A stretch of 34,941 nucleotides of DNA from Patescibacteria group bacterium (GCA_018816445.1 JAHIVO010000019.1:1-34941); one strand, 5' to 3'. Positions 6,282 to 16,042 are shown, numbered from the stretch's first letter. Program-made: numbers and translations. The notes: generated by a model not told the origin, from the sequence alone.

Positions 6282-6352
6282 AGGGTTCCTTTACATCAGC
6301 TCGAACCAGTGTTCAATAAATATTAAAACCCTAATTTAAGCTGATTTATTTT

Positions 6353-6829
6353 TTAGCCTTTTGGTTTTTCTTTTTTTTCGGCGTCCGGTTCGGAGATCGG
6401 CGCATCGCCGCCTTTTATCATGTCCTTGTAAATACTGCCCAGCACGCCGTTGATGAATTTTCCGGAGGACTCGCCGCCAAATGTTTTGGCCAGTTCTATG
6501 GCCTCATTAATAGCTACCTTGGGTGGAATTTCCCCTTTGGAAAATTTTAATTCATAAATGCCAATACGCAGGACATTCCGGTCAACCACGGTAATCTGGT
6601 CCAGCGGCCATTCAGGCGCGTATTTGGTTATCATCTGGTTAATCTCCTTTAGATTGCCAACCACACCTTTGATAATATGCAAAGCAAAACCATTGTCATT
6701 AAAATCTGGAGCAAAATCTTTAATATTCCGCTGCGCCAGTTCTGGCAGATCGTTAGACTCAATATTATTAAAATCCCATTCATACATGGACTGCATGGCT
6801 ATTGTTCTGGATAAGTGGCGGTTGGACAT
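6353..6829 (-). CDS. nusB: Transcription antitermination factor NusB
   Basis: NusB binds boxA RNA with S10 (NusE) to prevent termination in rRNA operons. The protein starts with the RNA-binding arginine-rich helix region [19 protein letters not shown], then [23 protein letters not shown] and the family-typical [30 protein letters not shown] near residues 115-143. It has a charged C-terminal tail rich in Lys, Glu and Pro. Length 158 is normal. It lies 71 bases upstream of rnc. No Shine-Dalgarno sequence precedes its ATG. Confidence 0.96.
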   Translation of the reverse strand: MSNRHLSRTIAMQSMYEWDFNNIESNDLPELAQRNIKDFAPDFNDNGFALHIIKGVVGNLKEINQMITKYAPEWPLDQITVVDRNVLRIGIYELKFSKGEIPPKVAINEAIELAKTFGGESSGKFINGVLGSIYKDMIKGGDAPISEPDAEKKEKPKG

Positions 6830-6835
6830 GTTTTT

Positions 6836-6914
6836 AGTTATTAGTAATTCGTAATAGGTAAAATGTAGAATTATAATTATAATGACTACAAATTACGGAT
6901 TACAATTTACGGAT
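6836..6914. repeat. AT-rich repetitive spacer between rpmF and nusB
   Basis: Short near-repeats of ATTACGGATT / ATTTACGGATT and TTAGTAATTCGTAAT fill the gap between rpmF and nusB. It resembles the spacers at 1553, 23902 and 25709. Nothing coding is seen. Confidence 0.55.
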
Positions 6915-7151
6915 TTACTTATTCTTGGCTTTATCCTCTTTTTTCTTGGTCTTTTTCTTCTTGCGTTCAGCTTTCAGGTCTAGATACAAAACATCCAGCC
7001 CTTTGTAAAAGCCGCAGAATTTACACACATGATGGGGTAGTATCGGCTTTTTGCATTTTGGACAGGTTGATAATTGCTTTTCCGTCAAAGCAAAATGTGA
7101 AGCACGCTCACGTTTTTGTTGTTTAGTTCTTTTTTTTGCTTGGGTGCTCAT
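6915..7151 (-). CDS. rpmF: 50S ribosomal protein L32
   Basis: L32 is a zinc-ribbon protein of the large ribosomal subunit. The basic N-terminus (QAKKRTKQQKRERASH) and four cysteines, Cys30, Cys33, Cys43 and Cys46 (C-x2-C ... C-x2-C), identify it. The C-terminal 25 residues are almost entirely Lys and Glu, an extension beyond the usual 57-60 residues. The start codon lies only about 11 bases from the predicted transcription start, so the mRNA has almost no leader and no Shine-Dalgarno sequence. Confidence 0.93.
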   Translation of the reverse strand: MSTQAKKRTKQQKRERASHFALTEKQLSTCPKCKKPILPHHVCKFCGFYKGLDVLYLDLKAERKKKKTKKKEDKAKNK

Positions 7152-7168
7152 ATTTGTTCACTATTTCT

Positions 7169-7197
7169 ATTATAAGTAAAATATTGTTTTTTGACAA
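7169..7197 (-). promoter_or_regulatory. rpmF: Promoter of rpmF-nusB-rnc
   Basis: Minus-strand TTGTCA (7192-7197), exact 17-base spacer, perfect TATAAT (7169-7174). Confidence 0.75.
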
Positions 7198-7274
7198 ATT
7201 TACTGGATAAATTAATTCAATATTAATTGAGGTTATACAAATTGTCTGAGTTTGTCAAATATTATAAAATTCAG

Positions 7275-7301
7275 TTGACAATTATAGTGCTAGATTATAA
7301 T
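7275..7301 (+). promoter_or_regulatory. Promoter of the small zinc-ribbon-like gene
   Basis: Perfect TTGACA (7275-7280) and perfect TATAAT (7296-7301), but only 15 bases apart; TAATAT lies at 17. Confidence 0.55.
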
Positions 7302-7357
7302 ATAAAAAATCAAGCACTTTTTTCTATATACAATACCTTATGATCGGAGGGCCAAGG

Positions 7358-7627
7358 ATGGCTGAACAAGTAAGTCCTGATATTGAGCAGCTGCGCCGGT
7401 TCCTGGATAGTCCAGGTGCTGTCAAAGCGCTAGTAGAGGCGGCTATAAAAGCCAAACAAGAGCAACTAGATCCAGATTCATGTCCACACCATGTGTATGA
7501 AGACGCCGGGGCATGGAACATGGAGATTATTGGCAAGCCGGATGCTCGGTTAGTAGTCTGCAAAGAATGCGGACATGACGTGGTCATCACACCTTTTGAG
7601 TTCAAGCAGCTCAAAGCCACAGCATAA
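7358..7627 (+). CDS. Small zinc-ribbon-like protein of unknown role (89 aa)
   Basis: Not recognised as a named family. The ATG at 7358 has GGAGG 7 bases upstream, so the ATG at 7340 is rejected. An N-terminal helical half (PDIEQLRRFLDSPGAVKALV) is followed by a possible metal site: Cys42 and His44/His45 (SCPHH), then Cys68, Cys71 and His73 (CKECGHDV). The C-terminus is VITPFEFKQLKA. No membrane segment. It is a one-gene unit with its own promoter and shared terminator, and GC-richer than its neighbours. The CxxCGH ribbon could bind nucleic acid or protein. Confidence 0.8.
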   Translation: MAEQVSPDIEQLRRFLDSPGAVKALVEAAIKAKQEQLDPDSCPHHVYEDAGAWNMEIIGKPDARLVVCKECGHDVVITPFEFKQLKATA

Positions 7628-7648
7628 TGATCAGGAATCTAGCTGCCA

Positions 7649-7686
7649 CAAAAAATCTCCTTGTTGAAAGACCAGGGGATTTTATT
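7649..7686. terminator. Bidirectional terminator between the zinc-ribbon-like gene and gyrA
   Basis: AAAATCTCCT pairs with AGGGGATTTT (one mismatch). It has A/T runs on both sides and lies between two convergent stop codons. Confidence 0.6.
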
Positions 7687-7698
7687 ATTAAAATTGGT

Positions 7699-10179
7699 TT
7701 ATATAAAAGTAACCGAGGCTACTTTATCACCTGTTTCAGAAAAGCGCATAAGCCTGACACCCTGAGTGGCGCGTCCTAAGACAGAAACAGTTTTTAAAGG
7801 CAGTCTGATAACCTGGCCTTTAACCGAGATGATAATCAGGTCCTCCTGTTCAAGCTTGGCGTTGACGATGAAAGCGGCTACCGCCTTGCCTGTTTTGGGT
7901 GTAATTTTTGCTGTTCTTACTCCAGACCCGCCGCGTCCCTGGAGGCGATAATTCTTAAGGCCGGATCTTTTACCGTGACCATTTTCCATGACTACCAATA
8001 GCTGTTCATTCTGGTCAATTCTGCCCTCGTTAATTATATCCATGCCGGCAATTTTATCATCCCCTTTCAGTTTGATAGCCCGTACACCAGCAGCGTTGCG
8101 GCCCATGGGCCTGACCTGTTTTTCCCTGAAGCGGATAGCCTGGCCGTTTTCTGTGACTGTGATAATGTCATCTTTGCCGGTAGATGGTTTAACCCACTCA
8201 AGCTGGTCATCACCTTTCAGCTTAACTGCGATTAAGCCGGAGCGGCGCACTGAGGCAAAATCTTTGATATCAACTTTTTTAATAATACCTTTTTTAGTTA
8301 CCATGACCAGGTACTTAAAGTCGCCTAGTTCTTTGAATGACATGACGGCTGAAACTTTTTCATTTTGGCCGAGCTGTAGGAAATTCACAATAGCCTGGCC
8401 CTTGGAAGTTCGTGAAGCTGGCGGCACTTCATAAGCCTTTAGTTGGAAAATACGGCCGCGACTGGTGAAGAAAAGCAGGTCAGCATGAGTATTGGTAGTA
8501 ATTAATTGGTCAACTGTATCCTGCTCTTTGGTGGTTAAGCCGATAACTCCGCGGCCGCCCCTTTTTTGCGTTTTAAAAGTTTCTGGAGGAACACGTTTAA
8601 TATATCCATCAAGTGTGATCATAACCACTGTAGCTTCATCTGGTATTAAATCTTCCTGGCTGAATTCGCCGATAGGATTTGGGTTTATTTGTGTTTTTCT
8701 TTCATCCCCGAATTTTTCTTTAATTTCACTTAATTCATTTTTAATTATGCTGAATATCTTTTTTGGGGATGCTAGGATGGCCTTTAGTTCTGTTATTAAT
8801 TTTATTTTTTCTTTAAGCTCCTGTTCAATCTTTAGACGTTCCAAATTAGCCAGTTGTGATAATCTCATTTCCAGAATGGCAATAGTCTGGCGATCAGTGA
8901 ATTTGAACCTTTTCATCAGGTTGATTTTGGCCTGGTCCTTATCTTTTGAGGATTTAATGACCTTAATTACAGCATTGATGTTATCTACTGCCTTTTTAAG
9001 TCCTTTTAAAATATGAGCCCTTTCTTCAGCACGATCCAGGTCAAACTGCGTTCTGCGCCTGACCACTGACTGGCGATGTTTGATGTATTCTTCCAGTATC
9101 ATTTTTAGGTTCAATACACGCGGCTGCAGTCCGTCAATCAGAGCCAGCATATTGAAATGAAAAGAGGTCTGCAGGTTAGTCAGGCTGTATAAGCGGTTCA
9201 GGATTTTTTTTGGATAAGTATCTTTTTTAAGGTCAATAACAATACGCACGCCGTCTTTATCTGACTCATCACGCAGGTCTCTAATGCCGTCAATTTTTTT
9301 ATCCTGAACCAGTTTAGCAATATCTTCAATTAAATAGGCTTTATTAACCTGGAATGGTATTTCAGAAACAATAATTCTGAAGTTGCCGGTTTTATTCTCA
9401 ACAATTTCAGCTTTTCCGCGCATAACCACCGAACCCTTGCCTGTGCCATAGGCCTGTTCAATATCTTTTTGGTTGAAAATAATACCGCCAGTAGGAAAAT
9501 CAGGGCCTTTAATAAAACCCATAAGTTCTTCAACTGTAGTTTCGGGTTTATCAATTAAATGGACTGTACCGTCAATTATTTCCGTCAGATTATGCGGCGG
9601 GATTGAGGTGGCCATACCTACAGCAATACCCATGGTGCCGTTTAGCAGCAGTCCAGGCAGTTTAGCCGGCAATACCCTGGGCTCTTTTTGTGAGCCGTCA
9701 TAGTTGGGGATGAAGTCAACCGTGTTTCTGTCTATATCGGCCAGTGATTCCTCAGTAATGCGCATCAGCTTGGCTTCTGTATAACGCATGGCCGCAGCTT
9801 CATCACCGTCTACTGAGCCAAAATTACCCTGGCCATTAACCAGCCGGTAACGCATAGAAAAATCCTGGGCCATGCGGACCATAGAGTCATAAACCGCCGC
9901 ATCGCCATGCGGGTGGTATTTGCCCAGCACTTCACCAACTACGGTAGCTGATTTGCGGAATTTTGCTCCTGAGCGCAGTCCAATACTCCACATAGCATAC
10001 AGGATGCGCCGGTGGACCGGTTTTAATCCGTCGCGCACATCAGGCAGGGCGCGTGAAATAATTACGGACATAGCATAGTCAAGATACGAATCTTGCATTT
10101 CTTCAGTAATTTGTCGCATTTCCACCTTATCGTGTGATGACTTTTCTAATTTATCGTTTTTATCGTTATTTTTAGGCAT
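7699..10179 (-). CDS. gyrA: DNA gyrase subunit A
   Basis: GyrA cuts and rejoins DNA for negative supercoiling. The 826 residues include the N-terminal [19 protein letters not shown], the quinolone-region helix [13 protein letters not shown], the catalytic Tyr133 in [10 protein letters not shown], a long coiled-coil dimer arm (about 370-480), and a C-terminal wrapping domain that begins near 520 with the GyrA-box [11 protein letters not shown], which supports gyrase rather than ParC. Position 94 is Ala where E. coli has Ser83; the Asp equivalent to Asp87 is kept (Asp98). It is the last gene of its cluster, starting only 2 bases past the upstream stop. No Shine-Dalgarno sequence. Confidence 0.97.
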   Translation of the reverse strand: MPKNNDKNDKLEKSSHDKVEMRQITEEMQDSYLDYAMSVIISRALPDVRDGLKPVHRRILYAMWSIGLRSGAKFRKSATVVGEVLGKYHPHGDAAVYDSMVRMAQDFSMRYRLVNGQGNFGSVDGDEAAAMRYTEAKLMRITEESLADIDRNTVDFIPNYDGSQKEPRVLPAKLPGLLLNGTMGIAVGMATSIPPHNLTEIIDGTVHLIDKPETTVEELMGFIKGPDFPTGGIIFNQKDIEQAYGTGKGSVVMRGKAEIVENKTGNFRIIVSEIPFQVNKAYLIEDIAKLVQDKKIDGIRDLRDESDKDGVRIVIDLKKDTYPKKILNRLYSLTNLQTSFHFNMLALIDGLQPRVLNLKMILEEYIKHRQSVVRRRTQFDLDRAEERAHILKGLKKAVDNINAVIKVIKSSKDKDQAKINLMKRFKFTDRQTIAILEMRLSQLANLERLKIEQELKEKIKLITELKAILASPKKIFSIIKNELSEIKEKFGDERKTQINPNPIGEFSQEDLIPDEATVVMITLDGYIKRVPPETFKTQKRGGRGVIGLTTKEQDTVDQLITTNTHADLLFFTSRGRIFQLKAYEVPPASRTSKGQAIVNFLQLGQNEKVSAVMSFKELGDFKYLVMVTKKGIIKKVDIKDFASVRRSGLIAVKLKGDDQLEWVKPSTGKDDIITVTENGQAIRFREKQVRPMGRNAAGVRAIKLKGDDKIAGMDIINEGRIDQNEQLLVVMENGHGKRSGLKNYRLQGRGGSGVRTAKITPKTGKAVAAFIVNAKLEQEDLIIISVKGQVIRLPLKTVSVLGRATQGVRLMRFSETGDKVASVTFI

Positions 10180-10181
10180 AA

Positions 10182-10637
10182 TTACTGTTTTTGTGGGTCT
10201 TCAAATTGGGGAAAAAATTGGTTTTCAAGCTCGTTAATATATTCTTCATTGTTATTTAAACTCGCCTCAGCATCCGTTTCATCAGAATCAAGTTCATTCT
10301 TAATGTTAAAAATATCTGCTTTAATTGATTCCCAGAGATTGGCCGTAGTCTGACTTAATCTGCCAATAAGTGAATTGTCATCTTTTTGAGTTTGAGGACC
10401 GGAAATTTGCCATGATAATATCCAGATAATCACAATTACCATTGAAGATACGCCTACCAGGATCCACATAGTATTTTCTTTTTTTGGCTGATTATCTATT
10501 GGTGACAGTTTTTCTTTAGGCTTAATTTTAGGCTTGGTTTGCCCCTTCGCCTTTAGCTGTTTTTTCTCCTCTGCAGGAAGTTCTGTTTTTGGAGTATAAT
10601 TTTTATTTGGCGGGCTAATGCCGTCTAAAGGGCACAT
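10182..10637 (-). CDS. Single-pass membrane protein of unknown function (151 aa)
   Basis: No family is recognised. Residues 1-54 are Lys/Pro-rich and probably disordered. A single hydrophobic helix ([20 protein letters not shown]) spans about 56-75, and the C-terminal 75 residues are acidic with a possible helix ([22 protein letters not shown]). By the positive-inside rule the N-terminus is cytoplasmic and the acidic part outside. It sits between the MBL-fold gene (4-base gap) and gyrA (2-base gap), so it is co-translated with both. Confidence 0.75.
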   Translation of the reverse strand: MCPLDGISPPNKNYTPKTELPAEEKKQLKAKGQTKPKIKPKEKLSPIDNQPKKENTMWILVGVSSMVIVIIWILSWQISGPQTQKDDNSLIGRLSQTTANLWESIKADIFNIKNELDSDETDAEASLNNNEEYINELENQFFPQFEDPQKQ

Positions 10638-10641
10638 ATGT

Positions 10642-11277
10642 TTATGGTTTTAAAAATATTATTTTTGTTTCTTCTACCGGTAGATCTTTTTTAGTTATCT
10701 TTAACCTTTGTTCAACATTATCGTTTTTAATGCCCATTTCCTTGCAAAAGAGATCTTCATTATTAATCTTTTCTTTGAGTTTTGGGATTTTATAGTGCAT
10801 AGGGATAACAATTCTTGGTTCAATCTGGCTTATTACTTCAGCAGCTTTTTTGCCATCAATTGTATAAACTCCGCCTACCGGGATGAGCAGAATATCTACT
10901 CCCTCAATTTTTTCTAGCTGCTCTTGGGATAAAGTGGTGCCGAGATCGCCTAAGTGGGCAATTTTAATTTCCTCAAATACAAATATGTAAATTATATTAG
11001 CGCCTCGTTCCGCACCTTCCTTATCATCATGCCAGGAAGGTATGCCTTGGATTAAAATATTTTTTATCTCATATTCTCCCGGCGTATCAATTACAAAAGG
11101 CTGTCCGCTGATTGCCTTCACATTATTATGGTCGTAGTGGTCATGGCTGACCGTAACGACATCAGCTTTTAGGTGGGGCATATTAAGCCCAATTTTTGGC
11201 TCAAAAGGATCGGTAATAATTGTGGCTTCTTTGCCTTGTATTTTAAAACAGGCTTGTCCTAACCAAGTAATATACAT
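10642..11277 (-). CDS. Metallo-beta-lactamase-fold hydrolase
   Basis: The 211-residue protein is a short MBL-fold hydrolase of the UlaG/UPF0173 type. The metal motif is HDHYDH (His45, His47, Asp49, His50); other features are the N-terminal MYITWLGQACFKIQG, the strand DTPGEYEI, HLGDLG near residue 113 for the third metal residue, and the late histidine in IPMHYKIP. All core ligands seem present. The substrate is unknown: related proteins act on lactones, phosphodiesters or RNA. It heads the MBL - membrane protein - gyrA cluster; 96 bases separate it from the FlgO/TolB-like gene upstream. Confidence 0.88.
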   Translation of the reverse strand: MYITWLGQACFKIQGKEATIITDPFEPKIGLNMPHLKADVVTVSHDHYDHNNVKAISGQPFVIDTPGEYEIKNILIQGIPSWHDDKEGAERGANIIYIFVFEEIKIAHLGDLGTTLSQEQLEKIEGVDILLIPVGGVYTIDGKKAAEVISQIEPRIVIPMHYKIPKLKEKINNEDLFCKEMGIKNDNVEQRLKITKKDLPVEETKIIFLKP

Positions 11278-11373
11278 AGTCTTTTATATATCCCTTAAGT
11301 GGGTTAATAATATCATTAAAAAGTCTTACAGTAAAGCCTATTTAATTAAGGAGTTAGTACTTATTGGGCGTAT

Positions 11374-12492
11374 TTATATTGGCAGATCCTCAATTTCTGT
11401 AGATGGAGATTGTCCCTTTGATTCAGGGTTTAATTTAGTAAATAAGGAATTATTTATATTCCATTTTATCTTGCGTTCCATGGCAAAAAAGTCGTCAGTA
11501 TTCTCCCGGCTATCCAGCAGTGTAAGCACAACGCCCGTATCAACATTTATCATTTTAATTGAAATATTAAGTGAATGCCCAGAAATTAATACAGTGCCTT
11601 TGAGATAAAGTTTAGCTTTTAAATGTTTGGCAATTTCCTTGAGGCCGTTTTCTTCATCATAGTTTGGGAGTGATTTCAAGTGAAGGTTCTCAAGAGCAAG
11701 GCTGATTTTTTTTTGTGGTATCGTTCTGAAAATACTAATACTGCTGATAATCCTTTGGACTGAGCTAGTTAATTTATCTACCAGTTCCCTGGCAATTTCT
11801 TGGCTATTGGAAAGGTTATAAAATGGCAGGATTAATACAGTAATTGGCTGTGCCCCGCTGGAGGCAGTTTGGTTTTGGATTCCACTTGTTTGATCAGTTG
11901 GCATACTGGTTTGGCCTTTGTTTTGGGATTGATTTGCAGTTATTCCACCGCCTTGGCTCATGGGAGGAGGGGTAATTCTTTTGTCAGTATCTGTCTTATT
12001 ATTATCAGTCTGGTTTTCCATTTTTCTTTTTTCCATCTCAATGTCTCTAGCCCGCTGATGCTGGTGCTCTGTTTTTAAACCTAGTTCACGCCTTTTTTGC
12101 CTGGCAATCTCCTCTTTCGTTGGTCCAGTTGGTGCTTCAGCGGTGATTTGTTCAGTGGCAGCTTTTTTATAAATTTTGTTCAGCCCAATATCGCTTACTT
12201 CACCCTGCCTGCCTATGCGTATGCCGATTTTTTTCTGGGCGATTTCGCTGACATGCAATTTATCGCTTTGTTTAGCTGACTGAATGACATTCTTGAAAAA
12301 TCTTTTTGATTCATACTTAGAGAGGGTAGTATTCTTTTTGGAATATACGTATTTGCTTAATGTCTTGTTATCTCTTAGGAATTTCTTAAAACGGGTATCA
12401 TTGATCTTCTGCCCTGTATGGGTTCTTAAAACACCCTTAATGATATTTTTTGCTGTTCCAACCTTAATTTTTGGTAGATAATCTTGGACCAT
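11374..12492 (-). CDS. Protein with C-terminal FlgO/TolB-N-like domain (372 aa)
   Basis: Three parts are visible. Residues 1-110 are basic and possibly helical, with no signal peptide. Residues 111-210 are low-complexity, rich in Gln, Asn, Thr, Gly and Pro. Residues 215-335 (ITVLILPFYNLSNSQEIARE ... LKEIAKHLKAKLYLKGTV ... HSLNISIKMINVDTGVVLTL) match the pattern of FlgO / TolB N-terminal domains: a V-x-x-F-x-N-x-S strand, a helix, then GxELGxxYVLxGSV-like and I-x-x-x-L-x-D-x-x-T-G elements. In diderms this domain usually acts outside the cytoplasm; here no export signal is seen, which is odd. It has its own clear promoter. Confidence 0.72.
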   Translation of the reverse strand: MVQDYLPKIKVGTAKNIIKGVLRTHTGQKINDTRFKKFLRDNKTLSKYVYSKKNTTLSKYESKRFFKNVIQSAKQSDKLHVSEIAQKKIGIRIGRQGEVSDIGLNKIYKKAATEQITAEAPTGPTKEEIARQKRRELGLKTEHQHQRARDIEMEKRKMENQTDNNKTDTDKRITPPPMSQGGGITANQSQNKGQTSMPTDQTSGIQNQTASSGAQPITVLILPFYNLSNSQEIARELVDKLTSSVQRIISSISIFRTIPQKKISLALENLHLKSLPNYDEENGLKEIAKHLKAKLYLKGTVLISGHSLNISIKMINVDTGVVLTLLDSRENTDDFFAMERKIKWNINNSLFTKLNPESKGQSPSTEIEDLPI

Positions 12493-12515
12493 ATTATTAT
12501 TTTTTTACACTGGTA

Positions 12516-12544
12516 ATTATAGCTTTTTTTACGCCTCCATTCAA
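12516..12544 (-). promoter_or_regulatory. Promoter of the FlgO/TolB-like gene
   Basis: Minus-strand TTGAAT (12539-12544), 17 bases, perfect TATAAT (12516-12521). The leader is about 17 bases and has no Shine-Dalgarno sequence. Confidence 0.7.
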
Positions 12545-12643
12545 TGAATTTTTCCTTATCCTCCCACGCCTTATTACCCCTTGTCAAAACCAGGGTTTTA
12601 TAGTACCATGGATGACACAAGTAAATATATCTAATAAACTCTT

Positions 12644-12674
12644 TATTGGGCTGATATTGTTAGATAGCCCAATA
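12644..12674 (+). promoter_or_regulatory. rpsA: Leader hairpin upstream of rpsA
   Basis: A 9-bp perfect stem TATTGGGCT / AGCCCAATA with a 13-base loop lies 64 bases before the rpsA start. No T-tract follows. It may be a regulatory element; E. coli rpsA is autoregulated through leader hairpins. Confidence 0.4.
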
Positions 12675-12738
12675 TTAAGGGACTCATTTCTCGTGAAATA
12701 CGGTGAGTGGGTTAAGACAATTTTTTTATTTATAAATT

Positions 12739-14028
12739 ATGATTACTCAAAAAGAAATTAAGCAGTCATCAAAGATGGATGAATTATTAGCTAGTTCCGA
12801 CCAGCCAGCCGTGCCTAAGGTTGGGGATGTAGTAGAAGCAACGGTTATTAGCGTATCCAACAGTGAGGTTTATTTAGATATTGAGGGCTTAACCACCGGC
12901 ATTGTACGCGGCCGTGAATTAATTGACGAGTCAGGCTTGTACAGTGATTTAAAAGTTGGTGACAAAGCTCAGGCTACAGTTCTGGAGATTGAAAATGAAA
13001 AGTGTGAAATGGAATTGTCCTTTAGGCAGGCCGGTCATCAGAAAGCCTGGGAGAATTTAGAAAAATTAATGAACGAGGGAACGGTAATCGGAATAAATGT
13101 TACTGAGGCAAATAAAGGTGGGCTGATGGTACAGGTTGGCAAGATTGACGGTTTTTTGCCCGTTTCCCAGCTGACTGTTGAACATTATCCGCGCGTTGAA
13201 GGAGGAGATAAAAGCAGGATATTAGAAAAACTAAACCAATTCATAAATACTGAATTAAAGGTGAAGGTTATTGATGTTGATGAAAAGGAAGGTAAGCTAA
13301 TCGTGTCTGAAAAAGCTGCTTGGGAACAGCAGCAGGAAAAAGTTATATCACAGTATAAAGTTGGTGATATAATTAACGGTACTATAACGGGTGTGGTAGA
13401 TTTTGGCGCTTTTATAGAGTTTGGTGATAATTTGGAGGGCTTGGTGCACATATCAGAATTAGCCTGGCAGCGGATTGATAGTCCCAGTGATTATGTAAAG
13501 GTGGGTGATAAAGTAAAAGCTAAGATTATTAGCATAGATGGTTCTCGAATCTCCCTTTCTTTAAAATCCCTACAAGTGGATCCTTGGCAAAAAGCAACGG
13601 AGAAGTATAAAATTGGCCAGCCAGTGAAAGGCAAGGTGATTAAAATTAATCCTTTTGGAATTTTTGTAGAGTTAGACAAGGAAATACATGGCTTAGCTCA
13701 TATTTCTGAACTTTCTAGTGACCGGATTAATAACCCATCGGATGTAGTAAAAGTGGGGGAATCATATACTTTTAAAATTTTATCTATTGAGCCGGATAAC
13801 CACCGTTTAGGTTTATCTATGAAAGTAAGTGAAGATAAGGTTGAATCTACACCTGTTGCTAAAGAACTAGCAAAAGAGGCCCCGGACGCAAAGAAGCCTG
13901 AGGTTAAAAAGTCTGAAGAAAAATCCGCCAAAGGCGGATCTCAGCCAAAGGTTGATCCCTCCAATTCGGCGGGCAGGCAGCCTCTGATTGGCGAAAAAAC
14001 CTCTAGCGGAAAGAAAGATAAGAAATAG
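12739..14028 (+). CDS. rpsA: 30S ribosomal protein S1 (four S1 domains)
   Basis: S1 helps mRNA bind the 30S subunit. Four S1 (OB-fold) repeats lie at about 24-95, 110-180, 200-268 and 285-352; the third and fourth are the most canonical (GDIINGTITGVVDFGAFIEF, GLVHISEL, VKVGDKVKAKIIS). The C-terminal 75 residues are Lys/Glu/Ser-rich and probably disordered, and include a segment encoded by a 17-base palindrome. 429 residues is short against the six-domain E. coli S1 but normal for four-domain S1 proteins. The leader is AT-rich with no Shine-Dalgarno sequence, as is usual for rpsA. Confidence 0.95.
   Translation: MITQKEIKQSSKMDELLASSDQPAVPKVGDVVEATVISVSNSEVYLDIEGLTTGIVRGRELIDESGLYSDLKVGDKAQATVLEIENEKCEMELSFRQAGHQKAWENLEKLMNEGTVIGINVTEANKGGLMVQVGKIDGFLPVSQLTVEHYPRVEGGDKSRILEKLNQFINTELKVKVIDVDEKEGKLIVSEKAAWEQQQEKVISQYKVGDIINGTITGVVDFGAFIEFGDNLEGLVHISELAWQRIDSPSDYVKVGDKVKAKIISIDGSRISLSLKSLQVDPWQKATEKYKIGQPVKGKVIKINPFGIFVELDKEIHGLAHISELSSDRINNPSDVVKVGESYTFKILSIEPDNHRLGLSMKVSEDKVESTPVAKELAKEAPDAKKPEVKKSEEKSAKGGSQPKVDPSNSAGRQPLIGEKTSSGKKDKK
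13923..13939. repeat. Palindrome inside the rpsA coding tail
   Basis: ATCCGCC-AAA-GGCGGAT is a perfect 7-bp inverted repeat within the disordered tail. The same TCCGCC-N3-GGCGGA core is inserted in a tRNA remnant near 30307-30321. A GGCGGGCAGGC tract 30 bases later resembles the GC-rich repeats at 17137-17410. Confidence 0.65.
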
Positions 14029-14098
14029 AATTATTGATATTCTTACTATTTGGGATTTTAAAAAATTTAGAGTGGGGAATTTTAGATTTTTGCCCGGT

Positions 14099-14127
14099 TT
14101 GCCAAATTGGTGATTTTAAGTTATAAT
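14099..14127 (+). promoter_or_regulatory. ftsH: Promoter of ftsH
   Basis: TTGCCA (14099-14104), exact 17-base spacer, perfect TATAAT (14122-14127). The start codon is about 43 bases past the expected transcription start, with no Shine-Dalgarno sequence. Confidence 0.75.
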
Positions 14128-14176
14128 ATAAGCTGATTTTATAGTTTTAATAATAATATTAGCTTTTTAAATATTT

Positions 14177-16021
14177 ATGAATAGGAGCAATATTTTTAAG
14201 AATTTTCTGGTACTGTTTGTGGTAATTCTAGTGGTCATGGCAGTATTCAGTCTGTTTACCAACTCTTTTGATAAACCTGATTTAGTCAGTATCAGCACGA
14301 TAGTTGAAAAGATAAACCAGGGAGAAGTAAAAACCATTGAAGTAGACGGGGATAAATTAAACGTGACGCTTAATAATGAAGAGCTGGTTACTTCACGCAA
14401 AGAGCCGGCTGACTCCATGAGTTCGTTATTAAGTGACTACCAGGTTGATCCGAATAAATTAACCGAAGTTGATATTGTCGTAAAGGAAGAATCAGGTTTC
14501 GGTTTTTGGGCAGGGGCAATATTGCCATTTTTATTGCCATTTATTTTGATAGTAGCCTTTTTTTGGCTAATGATGCGGCAGGTACAGGGCGCCAATTCTA
14601 AGGCTATGTCTTTTGGCCAGAGCAATGTACGGGAACAAAAGGCGCAGGGCCAAAAAAATAAGGTTACTTTCAAGGATGTAGCCGGCGTAAAAGAATCCAA
14701 GGAAGAATTAAGCGAAATTATTGATTTTCTTCGCAGTCCGGCTAAATTTTTATCCTTAGGTGCTAGGATACCCAAGGGTGTTTTACTGATTGGCCCGCCA
14801 GGTACAGGTAAAACCCTGCTGGCAAAAGCAGTAGCTGGAGAAGCAAACGTGCCATTTTTTCATATTTCTGGTTCTGAATTTGTAGAAATGTTTGTTGGTG
14901 TTGGTGCTTCTAGGGTGCGTGATTTATTCAAACGGGCCAAGAAGTCAACTCCTTGTATTGTGTTTGTTGATGAGATTGATGCAGTAGGCAGACAGCGCGG
15001 TGCTGGCCTGGGAGGCTCTCATGATGAAAGGGAGCAGACATTAAATCAAATATTAGTTGAAATGGACGGGTTTGATACCGATACTAATGTGATTGTTGTT
15101 GCCGCCACTAACAGGCCAGATGTTCTGGATCCGGCCCTCCTGCGGCCAGGTCGTTTTGACCGTCGCATCACCCTTGATTTACCGGATATCCAGGATCGCG
15201 AAGAAATTTTAAAAGTACATGCTATTAAAAAGCCTTTTGATAACGACGTGGATTTAAGGAGAGTTGCCGAAAGGACACCCGGGTTTTCCGGTGCAGATCT
15301 GGCGAATTTATTAAATGAAGCGGCCATTTTAGCTGCCCGCAGGAATAAGAAGAAAATTAATCAGATTGATTGTTTAGAAAGCATTGAAAAAGTTATGCTC
15401 GGGCCTGAACGTAAGAGCCGCGTCATGTCGGAAAAGGAAAAAAAGATTACAGCTTATCATGAGGCCGGCCACGCACTAGTAGCCCATAATCTGCTCAACA
15501 CCGATCCGGTGCAGAAGATATCCATAATTTCCCGCGGACAGGCGGCTGGCTATACTCTGAAAATGCCTACCGAAGACAAGCGCATGTACACTAAATCATA
15601 TTTTATTGACGAGCTGGCGGTCCTACTAGCAGGGCATGCAGTTGAAAAAGAGGTGTTTGGCGATATTACTACTGGTGCTTCTAATGATTTACTAGAAGCC
15701 ACCAAGCTGGCCAGGCGCTTAGTAACTGAATTCGGCATGAGTGATGTGCTAGGGCCAAGGACTTTTGGTCAACACGAAGAAATGATATTCTTAGGTAGAG
15801 AGATACATGAACGCCGTGATTACAGTGAAAAGGTGGCTCAAACCATTGACCAGGAAGTATCCAAATTTATTAATTCTGCCCATGAAGTGGCCAAAAAGAC
15901 TATAAAAAAGGCGCGTCCGTACTTAGAAGCTATAGTCAAGCGCTTACTTGACAAGGAGACTATTGAAAAGGAGGAATTTGATGCTATTTTCGTAACCAAA
16001 CCAGCAACTAAACCTATTTAA
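14177..16021 (+). CDS. ftsH: ATP-dependent membrane zinc protease FtsH
   Basis: FtsH is a membrane AAA+ protease that degrades misassembled membrane proteins and some soluble regulators. Two membrane helices (about 10-27 and 112-133) flank a short extracytoplasmic region of roughly 80 residues. The AAA domain has Walker A GPPGTGKT (206-213), Walker B IVFVDEID (261-268) and the second region of homology [20 protein letters not shown]. The protease zinc site is HEAGH (428-432). All catalytic motifs are intact and length is normal (614). A downstream gene starts 21 bases later with its own strong ribosome-binding site and may be co-transcribed. Confidence 0.97.
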   Translation: MNRSNIFKNFLVLFVVILVVMAVFSLFTNSFDKPDLVSISTIVEKINQGEVKTIEVDGDKLNVTLNNEELVTSRKEPADSMSSLLSDYQVDPNKLTEVDIVVKEESGFGFWAGAILPFLLPFILIVAFFWLMMRQVQGANSKAMSFGQSNVREQKAQGQKNKVTFKDVAGVKESKEELSEIIDFLRSPAKFLSLGARIPKGVLLIGPPGTGKTLLAKAVAGEANVPFFHISGSEFVEMFVGVGASRVRDLFKRAKKSTPCIVFVDEIDAVGRQRGAGLGGSHDEREQTLNQILVEMDGFDTDTNVIVVAATNRPDVLDPALLRPGRFDRRITLDLPDIQDREEILKVHAIKKPFDNDVDLRRVAERTPGFSGADLANLLNEAAILAARRNKKKINQIDCLESIEKVMLGPERKSRVMSEKEKKITAYHEAGHALVAHNLLNTDPVQKISIISRGQAAGYTLKMPTEDKRMYTKSYFIDELAVLLAGHAVEKEVFGDITTGASNDLLEATKLARRLVTEFGMSDVLGPRTFGQHEEMIFLGREIHERRDYSEKVAQTIDQEVSKFINSAHEVAKKTIKKARPYLEAIVKRLLDKETIEKEEFDAIFVTKPATKPI

Positions 16022-16042
16022 AATAAAATTAAGGAGGTTCAT

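Noticed and set aside
12426-12620. 64-codon minus-strand frame upstream of the FlgO/TolB-like gene
   Set aside because: It overlaps the gene start and promoter; composition follows the AT-rich spacer.
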